The notes under the pieces are model-generated. The model was not told the origin of the DNA. It ran no database searches and was given only the letters and a program-made list of their open reading frames with translations. A stretch of DNA of 64,000 nt from Flavobacterium pisciphilum (GTDB taxonomy: Bacteria > Bacteroidota > Bacteroidia > Flavobacteriales > Flavobacteriaceae), in NCBI RefSeq assembly GCF_020905345.1, contig NZ_JAJJMO010000001.1, forward strand, positions 124,001 through 188,000. Reading direction: 5' to 3'. The translations under genes and the position numbers were made by a program. Within the stretch, counting starts at the first letter, position 1. Every line of letters starts with the position of its first letter. Shown piece by piece: positions 17,539 through 26,701 of the stretch.

Positions 17539-19959
17539 ATGAAAATATCTTACAACTGGTTAAAACAATTCATTAAAATAGACTGGAAATCTGACGAAAC
17601 ATCTACTTTACTTACTGACTTAGGTCTTGAAGTGGAAGTAGTTGAAAAATACCAATCAATAAAAGGCGGATTAGAAGGCATTGTTGTAGGGCATGTATTA
17701 ACCTGTGAGCAGCACCCTGATGCTGATCGATTGAAAATTACAACTGTTAATATAGGATTAGAGCAACCTATACAAATTGTATGTGGAGCAGCTAATGTTG
17801 CTGCAGGACAAAAAGTTCCTGTTGCTACTATTGGTACTGTTTTATATGATAATACTGGTGCTTCTTTTGTTATTAAAAAAGGAAAAATACGCGGACAAGA
17901 AAGCCATGGAATGATTTGTGCTGAAGACGAATTAGGTCTAGGAACGGGTCATGATGGAATTATGGTTCTAGATGAAGCTTTGGTACCAGGAACTCCTGCT
18001 TCTGAAGTTTTTAATATTGAAAGTGATGAAGTTTTCGAAATTGGATTAACTCCAAATCGTGCCGATGCAATGAGTCATCTTGGTACTGCGCGTGATTTAC
18101 GTGCGGGGTTATTGCAAAGAGGTCAAAACGTAGAATTAATTACACCATCTGTAAGTAATTTTAGAGTTGACATGCGAACTTTAAAAATTGATGTAAATGT
18201 TGAAGAGCCTTCTTTAGCTCCTAGATATTGTGGTGTTACCATTTCTGGAATTACAATAAGTGAATCTCCAAGCTGGTTACAAAACAGATTAAAAGCAATT
18301 GGAATCACTCCTAAGAATAATATTGTAGATATTACTAATTATGTTCTTCATGAATTAGGGCAGCCTTTGCATGCATTTGATGCTAGCAAAATAAATGGAA
18401 AAATCATTGTAAAAACTGTTCCAGCTGGAACTAAGTTTGTTACTCTTGATGATGTTGAAAGAACATTGCATCAAGAAGATTTAATGATATGCGATGAGAA
18501 AGGCCCATTGTGTATTGCAGGGGTATTTGGAGGTAAAAAATCTGGTGTGACTGAAAGTACTACTTCTATATTCTTAGAAAGTGCATATTTTAATCCGGTT
18601 AGCGTTCGTAAATCGGCTAAAAGACACCAATTGAATACAGATGCTTCTTTTAGATTTGAAAGAGGTATTGATCCATCGATTACTGCTTATGCATTAAAAC
18701 GTGCTGCTTTATTGATTAAAGAAATTGCTGGTGGAGAGATTACTTCTGACATTGTTGAGATCTACCAAAAGAAGATTGAGGATTTCTCTGTTTTTCTAAA
18801 CTTCTGTCATGTATCAAAAATTATTGGACAAGAGATTCCAAAAGATACAATCAAGAAAATATTAGTATCTCTTGATATTAAAGTTAATAGTGTGTCTGAA
18901 GCTGGTTTAGGTTTAACAATTCCTGCTTACCGTGTTGATGTACAACGTGAAATTGATGTTATTGAAGAAATTCTTAGAGTTTATGGATACAACAACATTA
19001 ATTTTTCTAAAAAATTCAATGCTACAGTTTCTAACTCACCAAGAACAGAGGATTATAAAGTACAAAATAGTATTGCGGCGCAATTAAATTCACAAGGGTA
19101 TCATGAAATGATGGCCAATTCGTTGACAACTCCTGCGTATGCTAATCTTTCTTCTTCATTAAAAGAAGAGCATAATGTTACGATATTAAATCCGTTGAGT
19201 AATGATTTATCAGTAATGCGTCAATCATTATTGTTTTCTGGATTAGAAGCAATTTCATATAACATCAACAGAAAAAACTCAGATTTAAAATTATTTGAAT
19301 TTGGAAAATCATACCATAAGTTTCTAAATGGATATGAAGAGCATAAACACCTGACTTTGTTTATTACTGGAAACAGAAATAAAGAAACTTGGACTAATGG
19401 ACAACAAACTACAGATTTCTTTTTATTAAAAGGATATGTAAACGGTGTTCTATCTCGTTTAGGAATTGATAAAATTAATAATATCCCAACACAATCAGAT
19501 GTGTTTTCTGAAGGGGCTGCTATTGGATACGGACACGATACTTTAGTGGAAATGGGAGTTGTTAAAAAATCTATCTTGAAACACTTCGGAATTAAACAAG
19601 ATGTTTTTTATGCTGATTTTAATTGGGATTTGATTTTAAAGATAATTACAGGTAAAATAAAATATACTGAAATTCCTAAATATCCTGAAGTACGTAGAGA
19701 TTTAGCGTTATTGATTGATCAAAATGTAACCTACGATAGTATTTACAATCTTGCTAAACAAACTGAGAAAACGTTGTTAAAAGATGTAAATTTATTTGAT
19801 GTTTATGAAGGTAAAAACCTTCCTGAAGGTAAGAAATCTTATGCATTGAGTTTTACTATTCAAGACAATACTAAAACGCTTACTGACGCTCAAATTGATA
19901 AGATCATGAGTAAATTGCAACAAAATTTCGAAGCTGAACTTGGAGCAACTTTACGTTAA
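17539..19959 (+). CDS. pheT: Phenylalanine-tRNA ligase beta subunit
   Basis: An 806-residue subunit that, with PheS, charges tRNA-Phe. It starts at MKISYNWLKQFI. Domains in order are: the EMAP-like tRNA-binding domain (about 40-155, GHVLTCEQHPDADRLKI), B3/B4 editing domain (about 215-390, with DITNYVLHELGQPLHAFD), B5 domain (about 400-480), core pseudo-catalytic domain, and the C-terminal ferredoxin-like anticodon-binding domain (about 713-806, YPEVRRDLALLID). pheS is not adjacent, as is usual in Bacteroidota. An upstream in-frame ATG at 17497 is less likely because the promoter overlaps it. Confidence 0.97.
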   Translation: MKISYNWLKQFIKIDWKSDETSTLLTDLGLEVEVVEKYQSIKGGLEGIVVGHVLTCEQHPDADRLKITTVNIGLEQPIQIVCGAANVAAGQKVPVATIGTVLYDNTGASFVIKKGKIRGQESHGMICAEDELGLGTGHDGIMVLDEALVPGTPASEVFNIESDEVFEIGLTPNRADAMSHLGTARDLRAGLLQRGQNVELITPSVSNFRVDMRTLKIDVNVEEPSLAPRYCGVTISGITISESPSWLQNRLKAIGITPKNNIVDITNYVLHELGQPLHAFDASKINGKIIVKTVPAGTKFVTLDDVERTLHQEDLMICDEKGPLCIAGVFGGKKSGVTESTTSIFLESAYFNPVSVRKSAKRHQLNTDASFRFERGIDPSITAYALKRAALLIKEIAGGEITSDIVEIYQKKIEDFSVFLNFCHVSKIIGQEIPKDTIKKILVSLDIKVNSVSEAGLGLTIPAYRVDVQREIDVIEEILRVYGYNNINFSKKFNATVSNSPRTEDYKVQNSIAAQLNSQGYHEMMANSLTTPAYANLSSSLKEEHNVTILNPLSNDLSVMRQSLLFSGLEAISYNINRKNSDLKLFEFGKSYHKFLNGYEEHKHLTLFITGNRNKETWTNGQQTTDFFLLKGYVNGVLSRLGIDKINNIPTQSDVFSEGAAIGYGHDTLVEMGVVKKSILKHFGIKQDVFYADFNWDLILKIITGKIKYTEIPKYPEVRRDLALLIDQNVTYDSIYNLAKQTEKTLLKDVNLFDVYEGKNLPEGKKSYALSFTIQDNTKTLTDAQIDKIMSKLQQNFEAELGATLR

Positions 19960-19980
19960 GTAAAAAATATTCTATATAAG

Positions 19981-20022
19981 AATCCGCTAGAGAATTTAAA
20001 TATTCTTTAGCGGATTTTTTTT
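19981..20022 (+). terminator. pheT terminator, left inverted copy
   Basis: A 36-base hairpin (AATCCGCT...AGCGGATT) followed by a run of eight T lies 21 bases after the pheT stop. Its reverse complement matches the hairpin at 23386-23421 at 35 of 36 positions, while direct comparison gives seven mismatches. The two are inverted copies flanking the TetR cassette. Confidence 0.9.
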
Positions 20023-20261
20023 GATCTTTATCTTTGTGGAATCTGTTTTTATTTTAATTATCTAAATAAGGTTGTTGACCACTTTATATGTTTTTATACA
20101 ATAGATAAGCAAAGGATATATTAAAATAAGGTTCATTATACTCCTATATTCAGTGGTTAATTAGTAATACTAGATTCTGGTATTTTTGTAATGTTTTGAT
20201 TTACAGAAACAATTAGGTAAACCTATCACGATTAATTTTATTTGCAAAATAAAAGTGATAC

Positions 20262-20296
20262 TTAATTAGAACAATCATTCTAATTAAGTATATTTG
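20262..20296 (+). promoter_or_regulatory. tetR operator 1 and overlapping promoter
   Basis: A perfect inverted repeat, TTAATTAGAA / TTCTAATTAA with a CAATCA spacer, spans 20262-20287. It is immediately followed by the promoter element TATATTTG at 20289-20296. The start codon begins seven bases after the element, so the transcript would be nearly leaderless. The core AGAACAATCATTCT recurs at 20896 and in symmetric form at 20959. This fits autorepression by the TetR protein. Confidence 0.75.
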
Positions 20297-20303
20297 CACT
20301 ATT

Positions 20304-20879
20304 ATGGCACGTAAGAAAGAGTTTGACCCCGTTGAAAAGTTAGAGAGAGCAAGAGATATCTTTTGGGAAAAAGGATATCATATTACTTCTATGGAAGATC
20401 TGGTAACTCATATGCAGGTAAATCGCAGAAGTATGTATGATACTTATGGAGACAAGCACAAACTATTTATTGAAAGTTTGCGTAACTATGCTTTAGAAAC
20501 CTATGAAGAATATAGGTTAGCTGCCCTTGGTGAAAATTCTGCATTAAAAGCGATTAAATTAATTTTGAATAAGGCTATAAAGCGATCATTTGAACAAAAT
20601 AAGGTTTGTATGATTGTTAAAACCTCCTTTGAGGTTGGTGCTTTAGATTCTGATATTATGGAATTGTTGAAACAATTAAATCTAAAGTTAATCCTCATTT
20701 TAGAAGATTTAATTATTAAAGCACAAGAAAATAATGAAGTGAATCGAAATAAAAATGCCAAAGAATCTGCCCAATTTATTGTTGGTTCATTAGCAGGATT
20801 ATGGCAAATGCAGATTTTGTATAATGACATAGAAATGATCCAACAAATGGCAAAACGTCTTATTGAAAGCCTGGAATAA
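20304..20879 (+). CDS. TetR/AcrR family transcriptional repressor
   Basis: A 191-residue repressor. The N-terminal helix-turn-helix lies at about residues 10-55 (RARDIFWEKGYHITSMEDLV, then NRRSMYDTYGDKHKLF). The remainder is the ligand-binding and dimerisation domain. Three copies of a TAGAA(N6)TTCTA palindrome, one over its own promoter and two just downstream before the next gene, mark it as autoregulator and regulator of the unknown gene, LLM monooxygenase and esterase that follow. The inducer is unknown; a small organic ester or carbonyl substrate of those enzymes is a reasonable guess. Confidence 0.93.
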   Translation: MARKKEFDPVEKLERARDIFWEKGYHITSMEDLVTHMQVNRRSMYDTYGDKHKLFIESLRNYALETYEEYRLAALGENSALKAIKLILNKAIKRSFEQNKVCMIVKTSFEVGALDSDIMELLKQLNLKLILILEDLIIKAQENNEVNRNKNAKESAQFIVGSLAGLWQMQILYNDIEMIQQMAKRLIESLE

Positions 20880-20895
20880 TTTTTTTGGAATATTG

Positions 20896-20911
20896 TAGAA
20901 CAATCATTCTA
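20896..20911. promoter_or_regulatory. TetR operator 2
   Basis: TAGAACAATCATTCTA has 5-bp inverted arms and the same central CAATCA as operator 1. It lies 17 bases after the tetR stop, upstream of the catabolic-type genes. Confidence 0.7.
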
Positions 20912-20958
20912 TAATTATTCAACTTAATATTGTCTATAATCAAATCTCAGTACTAATT

Positions 20959-20976
20959 ATAGAACGATCGTTCTAT
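20959..20976. promoter_or_regulatory. TetR operator 3, fully symmetric
   Basis: ATAGAACGATCGTTCTAT is a perfect 18-bp palindrome sharing the AGAAC/GTTCT arms of the other two sites. It lies 57 bases before the next start codon, where it would control the 21033-23275 genes. Confidence 0.75.
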
Positions 20977-21032
20977 ATAAGCGTCAAAAATTATAAAACT
21001 AAAATAAACAACATTAATTAAAATCAGAAATA

Positions 21033-21371
21033 ATGGAAAAAACGGAATCTAACGAAAAGGAAAAAATTTTGCTTACTTATATTTTGAAGCACCAGCAAGA
21101 TAAAAACCTTACCTCTATTATTCATATTCTAAACAAAAATTCATTTTGGGAAATTTTTCCTCCAAAGGACGTAGAAATCTTGAGCTGGAATGTTTTAATA
21201 GGATTAGGTCATGTAGTTGTTTTACGGTTTTCAGCTTCTAGGCTGCGTGAGGTAAATCTTTCGCTAGAAAAAGGAGCTTGGGGAGCTTTTAATACTGAGG
21301 CTTATAGTACTTATGATTATACAGATGCTTTGCAAGAGAAAAAAGAATTCAAGATTAATAATACAATTTAA
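21033..21371 (+). CDS. Small conserved protein of unknown function in the TetR cassette
   Basis: A 112-residue cytoplasmic protein with no signal or membrane segment. The central stretch (about 47-95, FPPKDVEILSWNVLIGLGHV ... LEKGAWGAFNTEAYSTYDY) looks like a compact conserved domain; ending in WGAF-TE-Y-TYDY, it resembles small uncharacterised alpha/beta proteins. It is the first gene after two TetR operators and lies 9 bases before the LLM monooxygenase, so the two are co-transcribed. A role beside the flavin enzyme is inferred only from position. Confidence 0.75.
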   Translation: MEKTESNEKEKILLTYILKHQQDKNLTSIIHILNKNSFWEIFPPKDVEILSWNVLIGLGHVVVLRFSASRLREVNLSLEKGAWGAFNTEAYSTYDYTDALQEKKEFKINNTI

Positions 21372-21380
21372 ATAATAAAT

Positions 21381-22421
21381 ATGGAATTAGGTTTAAGTAT
21401 GTTTGGTGATCTACATATTGATCCGATAACAGGAATAAGACAATCAGGAGAGCAACGTTTAAAAGAACTGATTGAAGAAATCAAGCTTGCAGATGAAGTA
21501 AAGCTAGATGTGCTAGGTATAGGTGAGCATCATAGAGAAGAATATGCAATATCAAGTCCTGAAATTGTATTAGCAGCGGCAGCAACAGTAACAAAGCAAA
21601 TAAAATTAAGCAGTTCAGTTACGGTATTAGGGTCATCAGATCCAGTTAAGCTGTATCAAAATTTCGCATTAGTGGATTTAATATCTAATGGTAGGTCAGA
21701 ATTAATTGCGGGAAGAGGCAGTTTTACAGAATCTTTCCCATTATTTGGATACGATTTAAGTGATTATAATGCTTTGTTTGAAGAAAAATTAGATTTATTG
21801 CTTCAGATTAATGATAAAGAAACAATCAATTGGAATGGTCAATTTCGTCCATCTTTAGAAAACCAAAAAATTTTCCCAAGAGCAGTAAAGGATAAGATAC
21901 CAGTATGGATTGCTGTTGGAGGAACACGAGAATCTGTAGTAAGGGCTGGCCGCTTAGGGTTACCAATTATTTTTGCTGTTATTGCTGGCACACCTTTGTT
22001 GCATTTTCAGCCTCTTTTTGAATTATATAGAGAAGTATATGAAAAATCTGGGCATGATATGAATCAATTTCAGGTAGGAATGTTTTCTCATGGTTTATTT
22101 GGAGAAAATTCTAAAGCAATAAGCGACTATTATTATCCATTATATGCTGCACAAATGGATAGAATTGGGAGAACGAGAGGATGGGCTCCTTTTCAACGCA
22201 ATCAGTATGATTTTGGACAATCTAAGGATGGAGCCATGTTTGTGGGAGATGCAGAAGAAACAATCGATAAAATTTTATATGCACGTGAGCTATATGGAAT
22301 CACTCGCTTCTTTGTACACATGGACGTAGGTGCTCCTTCTCATTCGCATTTGATGAAATCAATAGAAATTTTCGGAACTAAAATAGCCCCAAAAGTTAGA
22401 GAGGCATTACACAAAAATTAA
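21381..22421 (+). CDS. LLM-class flavin-dependent oxidoreductase
   Basis: A 346-residue luciferase-like TIM-barrel enzyme that uses reduced FMN/F420-type flavin and often oxygen to oxidise small carbonyls or alkanes. It has the typical opening MELGLSMFGD, the segment LGIGEHHREEYAISSPEIVLAAAATVT, and ELIAGRGSFTESFPLFGYDL. It sits between the small unknown gene (9 bases) and the esterase (11 bases). The oxygenase plus esterase pairing suggests a Baeyer-Villiger-like oxidation followed by ester hydrolysis, which is inference. Confidence 0.9.
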   Translation: MELGLSMFGDLHIDPITGIRQSGEQRLKELIEEIKLADEVKLDVLGIGEHHREEYAISSPEIVLAAAATVTKQIKLSSSVTVLGSSDPVKLYQNFALVDLISNGRSELIAGRGSFTESFPLFGYDLSDYNALFEEKLDLLLQINDKETINWNGQFRPSLENQKIFPRAVKDKIPVWIAVGGTRESVVRAGRLGLPIIFAVIAGTPLLHFQPLFELYREVYEKSGHDMNQFQVGMFSHGLFGENSKAISDYYYPLYAAQMDRIGRTRGWAPFQRNQYDFGQSKDGAMFVGDAEETIDKILYARELYGITRFFVHMDVGAPSHSHLMKSIEIFGTKIAPKVREALHKN

Positions 22422-22432
22422 TATAATAAACA

Positions 22433-23275
22433 ATGAAAAATATAGAAAAAATAAACCTTTGGAATGGTAATATGCCTACAGCTAATGGCTTATCAGGTGA
22501 AGAAATTTTAACTCCAAACGAGATTATAAAAATCTCTAATATTAGTGAGGCTGAATTAACAATATATCGCCCTGAAACGGAAATAAATACTGGGATTGCT
22601 ACAATTATCTGTCCCGGTGGAGGCTATGCTGGATTGGCAATAAATACAGGCTACGATTTTGCAGCTTGGTTAGCTTCTATTGGTATAACTGGTATTGTAT
22701 TGAAATATAGATTACCCAATGGAAACAAAGAAGTTCCGCTAGATGATGTGCAGAAAGCGATATCCTATGTCCGTAAAAATGCTTTAGAATTAGGAATAGA
22801 TAAAAATAAAATAGGTGTAACTGGATTTTCTGCAGGAGGGCATCTCGCTGGGCTAGCTTCAACTTTATTTTTGGAAGAAAAAGAAAATAATCGCCCCGAT
22901 TTTTCTATTCTGTTTTATCCATTGATTACAATGGGAGAAAACACTCATAATGATTCAAATAAAAATCTTTTAGGGAGTAATCCTTCAGCATCAGATATAG
23001 AAAGATATTCTTGTGACAAGCAAGTCTGCGCTAATACGCCGCCAGCATTAATTTTTGCTAGTGATGATGACAATGTTGTCGCGCCAATAAATAGTATAAT
23101 GTATTATAAATCGCTAAAAAAGCATGGTGTTAATGCCTCTTTATACGTATTTCCGCAAGGAGATCATGGTTGGGGGCTTAATGGAGTGGATATGTTTGGA
23201 AAAGATTTCAAGTATACAGATGAAGTGAAAGCTTTAATCAAAAAATGGATAAATGAGTTATTTCCATTTGTATAA
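22433..23275 (+). CDS. Alpha/beta hydrolase (acetyl-esterase / BD-FAE like)
   Basis: A 280-residue serine hydrolase. The oxyanion motif is CPGGGYAGLA (about 60-69), the nucleophile elbow GFSAGG (about 130), the acid is in FASDDDNVV, and the catalytic His is in GDHGWGL. There is no signal peptide, so it is cytoplasmic. It is the last gene of the TetR-controlled unit and is followed by the inverted-copy terminator. Likely substrates are short-chain or acetyl esters. Confidence 0.9.
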   Translation: MKNIEKINLWNGNMPTANGLSGEEILTPNEIIKISNISEAELTIYRPETEINTGIATIICPGGGYAGLAINTGYDFAAWLASIGITGIVLKYRLPNGNKEVPLDDVQKAISYVRKNALELGIDKNKIGVTGFSAGGHLAGLASTLFLEEKENNRPDFSILFYPLITMGENTHNDSNKNLLGSNPSASDIERYSCDKQVCANTPPALIFASDDDNVVAPINSIMYYKSLKKHGVNASLYVFPQGDHGWGLNGVDMFGKDFKYTDEVKALIKKWINELFPFV

Positions 23276-23385
23276 TTTCCAATACAACTCTTTCAGTATT
23301 TAAAAATTATCGCTCTCCCCTATTCAATAGTCAAAAGAAAGTATAATACTATGTACTCTAAGAATCATTAAATTTTAATTTAAAA

Positions 23386-23427
23386 AATCCGCTAAAGAAT
23401 ATTTAAATTCTCGAGCGGATTTTTTTG
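23386..23427 (+). terminator. Terminator after the TetR cassette, right inverted copy
   Basis: A 36-base hairpin with A-run before and T-run after lies 110 bases after the esterase stop and 26 bases from the stop of the convergent phosphatase. It can therefore serve both strands. It is the reverse complement of the pheT terminator with a single mismatch. Confidence 0.85.
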
Positions 23428-23452
23428 ATTTATATTCTCTAAATAGCTTGTT

Positions 23453-24727
23453 TTAGCTAGTTAGCAAACTTTTGTAATAACTCTCTACATCTTTCCAGTT
23501 ATAATAAGGGGCGCTATCTGTTTTAATAGTTGGAACAAGAACTTCTTTTTCGTGAAGAAGGAATTTTACAAGTATATCCTCTGATTTTGGCTTGCGGAAA
23601 AATACTATTTGAATATTTCCAGCCATTGGTGCTACTTTAAAATCGCTCCATGCTCCATAGAATTTATCAGTGTCTGAAATACTGTTATAAGTCCCCTCTA
23701 AATGAAGAAGCATTGCTAATGGGATTATATTACCATCGTGTGCAAAACGAAGTGTAGCTCCTTTTTCTTTTGATGCTATCATTTTGTTAGCATTTTCTAG
23801 AATGTTTTTTAAAGTTGGTTTCTGATTTTCAAACATGATTCCGTTATTGATAGCAGAATTAGCATCATTTACATACAAGCGATAATTAGTACATTGCCAT
23901 AAATCGAAAAGCTCTTGTTTTTCGAACAAATCATAAAAGCTAACTTTAGTTTCGATATTTTGCATCCCTCCTGCTATAGCAAACAACTTTTTCATGGTTG
24001 TTTCTGGGCTCACTTTCTTAATAATAAAATCATTATCAGAAAATAGAGAACTCACTAAGCGATCTGGGTTTGTATGTTTTGTTTCAAATTTTTGAAATTC
24101 TTCTTTCCAAGTGTCTTTAGCTGATCTAAAAGCAATAGCTTCTGGTGTGTGGTAGTTTAAGTAACGTTGCCATTTTATGCCTGAATTTCTAGTAATTTGT
24201 AAGCTTGGATTAAACTCTTTAATACGCTCACAAAAAGCATCCATGCTTAGAGTCACACGTACTACAGTTGTAGCACTAGCATCTACTTGTGCGTCTTTTG
24301 TAAATACCTTTGGATAAAGAGTGTACATACGTTCTGCAATGCCTCTTTGCTCCTGTACTCCTACTGTCGAAAGATCTCCACCTCTAAACTCTACCTCTTG
24401 CCAAAGTAACTGTAATCGCTTTAAGACATCCTTTCCTAAATCAGTAAGTGCTCCATTTTTATTAGCATTTTCAAATAAATCCAATATTTCTTTATAATCA
24501 TTATCACTTATCAAATAACGAGATCCATGACGCCCAAAATGACTGATATAAAATGCTTCGTATCCTTTTGGTGCTGGTGTGTAAGCTACAATGTCTTTGG
24601 CAGGATAAGCGTAATAAACACCAGCCGTTTTCTCTGGTGTATCAAACATTTCTTGTTGGGTGGTTTGTGCTAAAATAACAGTCAAATTAGCTAGTGTAAA
24701 CAATAATGATAAGCGGATTTTTTTCAT
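23453..24727 (-). CDS. Secreted histidine acid phosphatase
   Basis: A 424-residue branch-2 histidine phosphatase with a signal peptide (about 1-20, ending ILAQ). The catalytic motif FGRHGSRY lies at about residues 63-70 and the proton-donor motif is FAHDGNIIPLAMLL. This family includes phytases and inositol polyphosphate phosphatases, so release of phosphate from organic phosphoesters in the periplasm is likely. A TATATTTG promoter lies 23 bases upstream. The gene is single, between terminators on both sides. Confidence 0.9.
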   Translation of the reverse strand: MKKIRLSLLFTLANLTVILAQTTQQEMFDTPEKTAGVYYAYPAKDIVAYTPAPKGYEAFYISHFGRHGSRYLISDNDYKEILDLFENANKNGALTDLGKDVLKRLQLLWQEVEFRGGDLSTVGVQEQRGIAERMYTLYPKVFTKDAQVDASATTVVRVTLSMDAFCERIKEFNPSLQITRNSGIKWQRYLNYHTPEAIAFRSAKDTWKEEFQKFETKHTNPDRLVSSLFSDNDFIIKKVSPETTMKKLFAIAGGMQNIETKVSFYDLFEKQELFDLWQCTNYRLYVNDANSAINNGIMFENQKPTLKNILENANKMIASKEKGATLRFAHDGNIIPLAMLLHLEGTYNSISDTDKFYGAWSDFKVAPMAGNIQIVFFRKPKSEDILVKFLLHEKEVLVPTIKTDSAPYYNWKDVESYYKSLLTS

Positions 24728-24749
24728 TTCTATTTAATTTATTGTAAAG

Positions 24750-24757
24750 CAAATATA
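24750..24757 (-). promoter_or_regulatory. Phosphatase promoter -7 element
   Basis: The minus strand reads TATATTTG, an exact match 23 bases before the start codon. A CAA (minus-strand TTG) at 24783 is a slightly distant -33 candidate and lies next to the upstream gene's terminator. Confidence 0.55.
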
Positions 24758-24788
24758 TTCTAAAGTTTGGATTTTATTTTCACAAAAA

Positions 24789-24819
24789 GCCCCCAAATAG
24801 TGTTTAAGTATTTGGGGGC
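24789..24819 (-). terminator. DUF885 gene terminator
   Basis: A perfect 11-bp GC-rich stem (GCCCCCAAATA and its complement), followed on the minus strand by TTTTTG, lies 33 bases after the DUF885 stop. It is a classical intrinsic terminator. Confidence 0.88.
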
Positions 24820-24851
24820 AATTCAGAATTAACTAAATATTTTCTGTTTTT

Positions 24852-26594
24852 TTATTCTTTGCTAGTCATTAGCTCTTTTATATATTTCACCGGAGCACTA
24901 CCATAACTTAAGAACTTTTCATGAAATTGTTTCAAATTAAATTTCGTTCCTTGTTCTTTTTTCAATGATTCTCTAAAATCATAAATTTCAGTATATCCTG
25001 TAAAATAAGAACACAATTGTACTTGTGATAATGTTGCACGTTTCCATTTTCCGTCTGCTTCTGCCTGTTGTTGGAAAGCTTCTTTGGTTAATAAAGCTAA
25101 TGCAGCTTCTTTTGACATGTCTTTCGTATGTACGCTATAATCTAATATAGTGTTACAAATTGTTCTAAGATTCCATTTGTAATACATCAACCACATTTCA
25201 TCTGAGTTTTTGTATCCACTTTCTAGCATCATTCTTTCAGTATATACAGCCCAACCTTCAATCATCGCACCATTTCCTAAAATAGATTTGATGATACTTG
25301 GTGATTGATTGCTATAAACTAATTGTGTATAATGTCCAGGAATTGCCTCATGAATATTAAGGATTTGTAAAATGTAATCGTTGTATTCTCTTAAATAGCT
25401 TTCAGCATTTTCAGCTGTCCAACCTGTCATGCTTCCTACGTTATAATAAGTGTTTGCATTTTTGTCATAAGGACCTGGAGCAGATATAGAAGCTCCTGCA
25501 ACACCTGCCATGTAAGCTGGTTCTTTTCTAACTACAAGAGGTTTAGATGGGTCTATATAAAGTAAATCTTTAGCTTTTACATAAGCAACAAGCTCTGGAA
25601 TTTGTTTTTCAATTTCTGATTGAAACTTCTCTGGAGTTGTATGTTGCAATGAGATTTTATCAATTACTTGCTTAATTAATTCTAATTTATCTGTTGGTTT
25701 TGCAGCCGTTCCATTATATTTTGCCCATAATTTATTAGCAAGGACAAACATTTTTTCATGCAAATCATTTTTTTGATTCACTGCAATCTTATAAATTTCA
25801 TCAGCAGTATATCCTGATTCAATATCAAAGTTGAATTTTTTAGCATATAATTCAGAACCTAATCTAAAAGAACGAGGTGTTTTATTGTCTAATTTTTTCA
25901 ACCAATTAGCATAATCTGTAATTGCTTTTACTGAAACATCTGCTTTGTCTGTAATTTCCTTTTTTTCTTCAGCTGATAATTTACTTTTACTTAAAGCAGC
26001 TACTAAATCTTCTTTAAATACTGAAATTCCACCTAGGTTTTGATCTATTGCAAGTGCAGTATGTTCTTTGGTTGGATTTTTAATGTTTGATTTAGCTGCT
26101 TCATAATAAGCAGGAATCGCATTCATTTTTAAATTGAAATTATGTAGTCTGGTATCTAGAGAATCGTATTTACCATTTAATATTTCTGCAAAAGAGCCAG
26201 AAACATTATAATATGAAGGATTCCATTCAGATGATTTAAGTTCATTTATACTAAAAAGAGTGCTTTCTAGCTGATTTTTAATCATATAAAAATCAGTTTT
26301 ATTATTATCAGAAAGGCCTTCTAATGGATATTGTTTTAATGAATCTAATTGAGAATTAGCAAAAGCTATTTGCTTTTTTTGATTTTCTGCATTTGGAACA
26401 ACCAAAACGCTATCGTATTTATGGTACCCTTGGCTAGCTGCCCAATCTGGATTTAATTTCCATAAGTCAGTTATAAAACCGTCCTTGTATTTCTCAAATT
26501 TTTCATTTGTAGCCTTATCGTCACCTGTTTTAGCGTTTTTATTACAGGAAACCATTAAAGCGACAACAACAATAGGAATAAAAAGTTTTTTCAT
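24852..26594 (-). CDS. DUF885 lipoprotein (putative zinc peptidase)
   Basis: A 580-residue protein with a lipoprotein signal peptide (MKKLFIPIVVVALMVSC, lipobox cysteine at 17). Full-length DUF885 domain containing the HEAIPGHYTQL motif, a HExxH-like zinc-binding pattern shared with the carboxypeptidase-like gluzincin fold. It should be anchored in the outer or inner membrane facing the periplasm. Substrate is unknown. It is a single-gene unit with its own terminator. Confidence 0.9.
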   Translation of the reverse strand: MKKLFIPIVVVALMVSCNKNAKTGDDKATNEKFEKYKDGFITDLWKLNPDWAASQGYHKYDSVLVVPNAENQKKQIAFANSQLDSLKQYPLEGLSDNNKTDFYMIKNQLESTLFSINELKSSEWNPSYYNVSGSFAEILNGKYDSLDTRLHNFNLKMNAIPAYYEAAKSNIKNPTKEHTALAIDQNLGGISVFKEDLVAALSKSKLSAEEKKEITDKADVSVKAITDYANWLKKLDNKTPRSFRLGSELYAKKFNFDIESGYTADEIYKIAVNQKNDLHEKMFVLANKLWAKYNGTAAKPTDKLELIKQVIDKISLQHTTPEKFQSEIEKQIPELVAYVKAKDLLYIDPSKPLVVRKEPAYMAGVAGASISAPGPYDKNANTYYNVGSMTGWTAENAESYLREYNDYILQILNIHEAIPGHYTQLVYSNQSPSIIKSILGNGAMIEGWAVYTERMMLESGYKNSDEMWLMYYKWNLRTICNTILDYSVHTKDMSKEAALALLTKEAFQQQAEADGKWKRATLSQVQLCSYFTGYTEIYDFRESLKKEQGTKFNLKQFHEKFLSYGSAPVKYIKELMTSKE

Positions 26595-26701
26595 ATTTCT
26601 TAATTTATTAAAAGGATAAAGATAAAAAATGATCTTTATGATGTACTATTTTATAATTTTAAATTGACTGCAAAGGGCTTAAATCTATTTACCTCTTTGC
26701 G

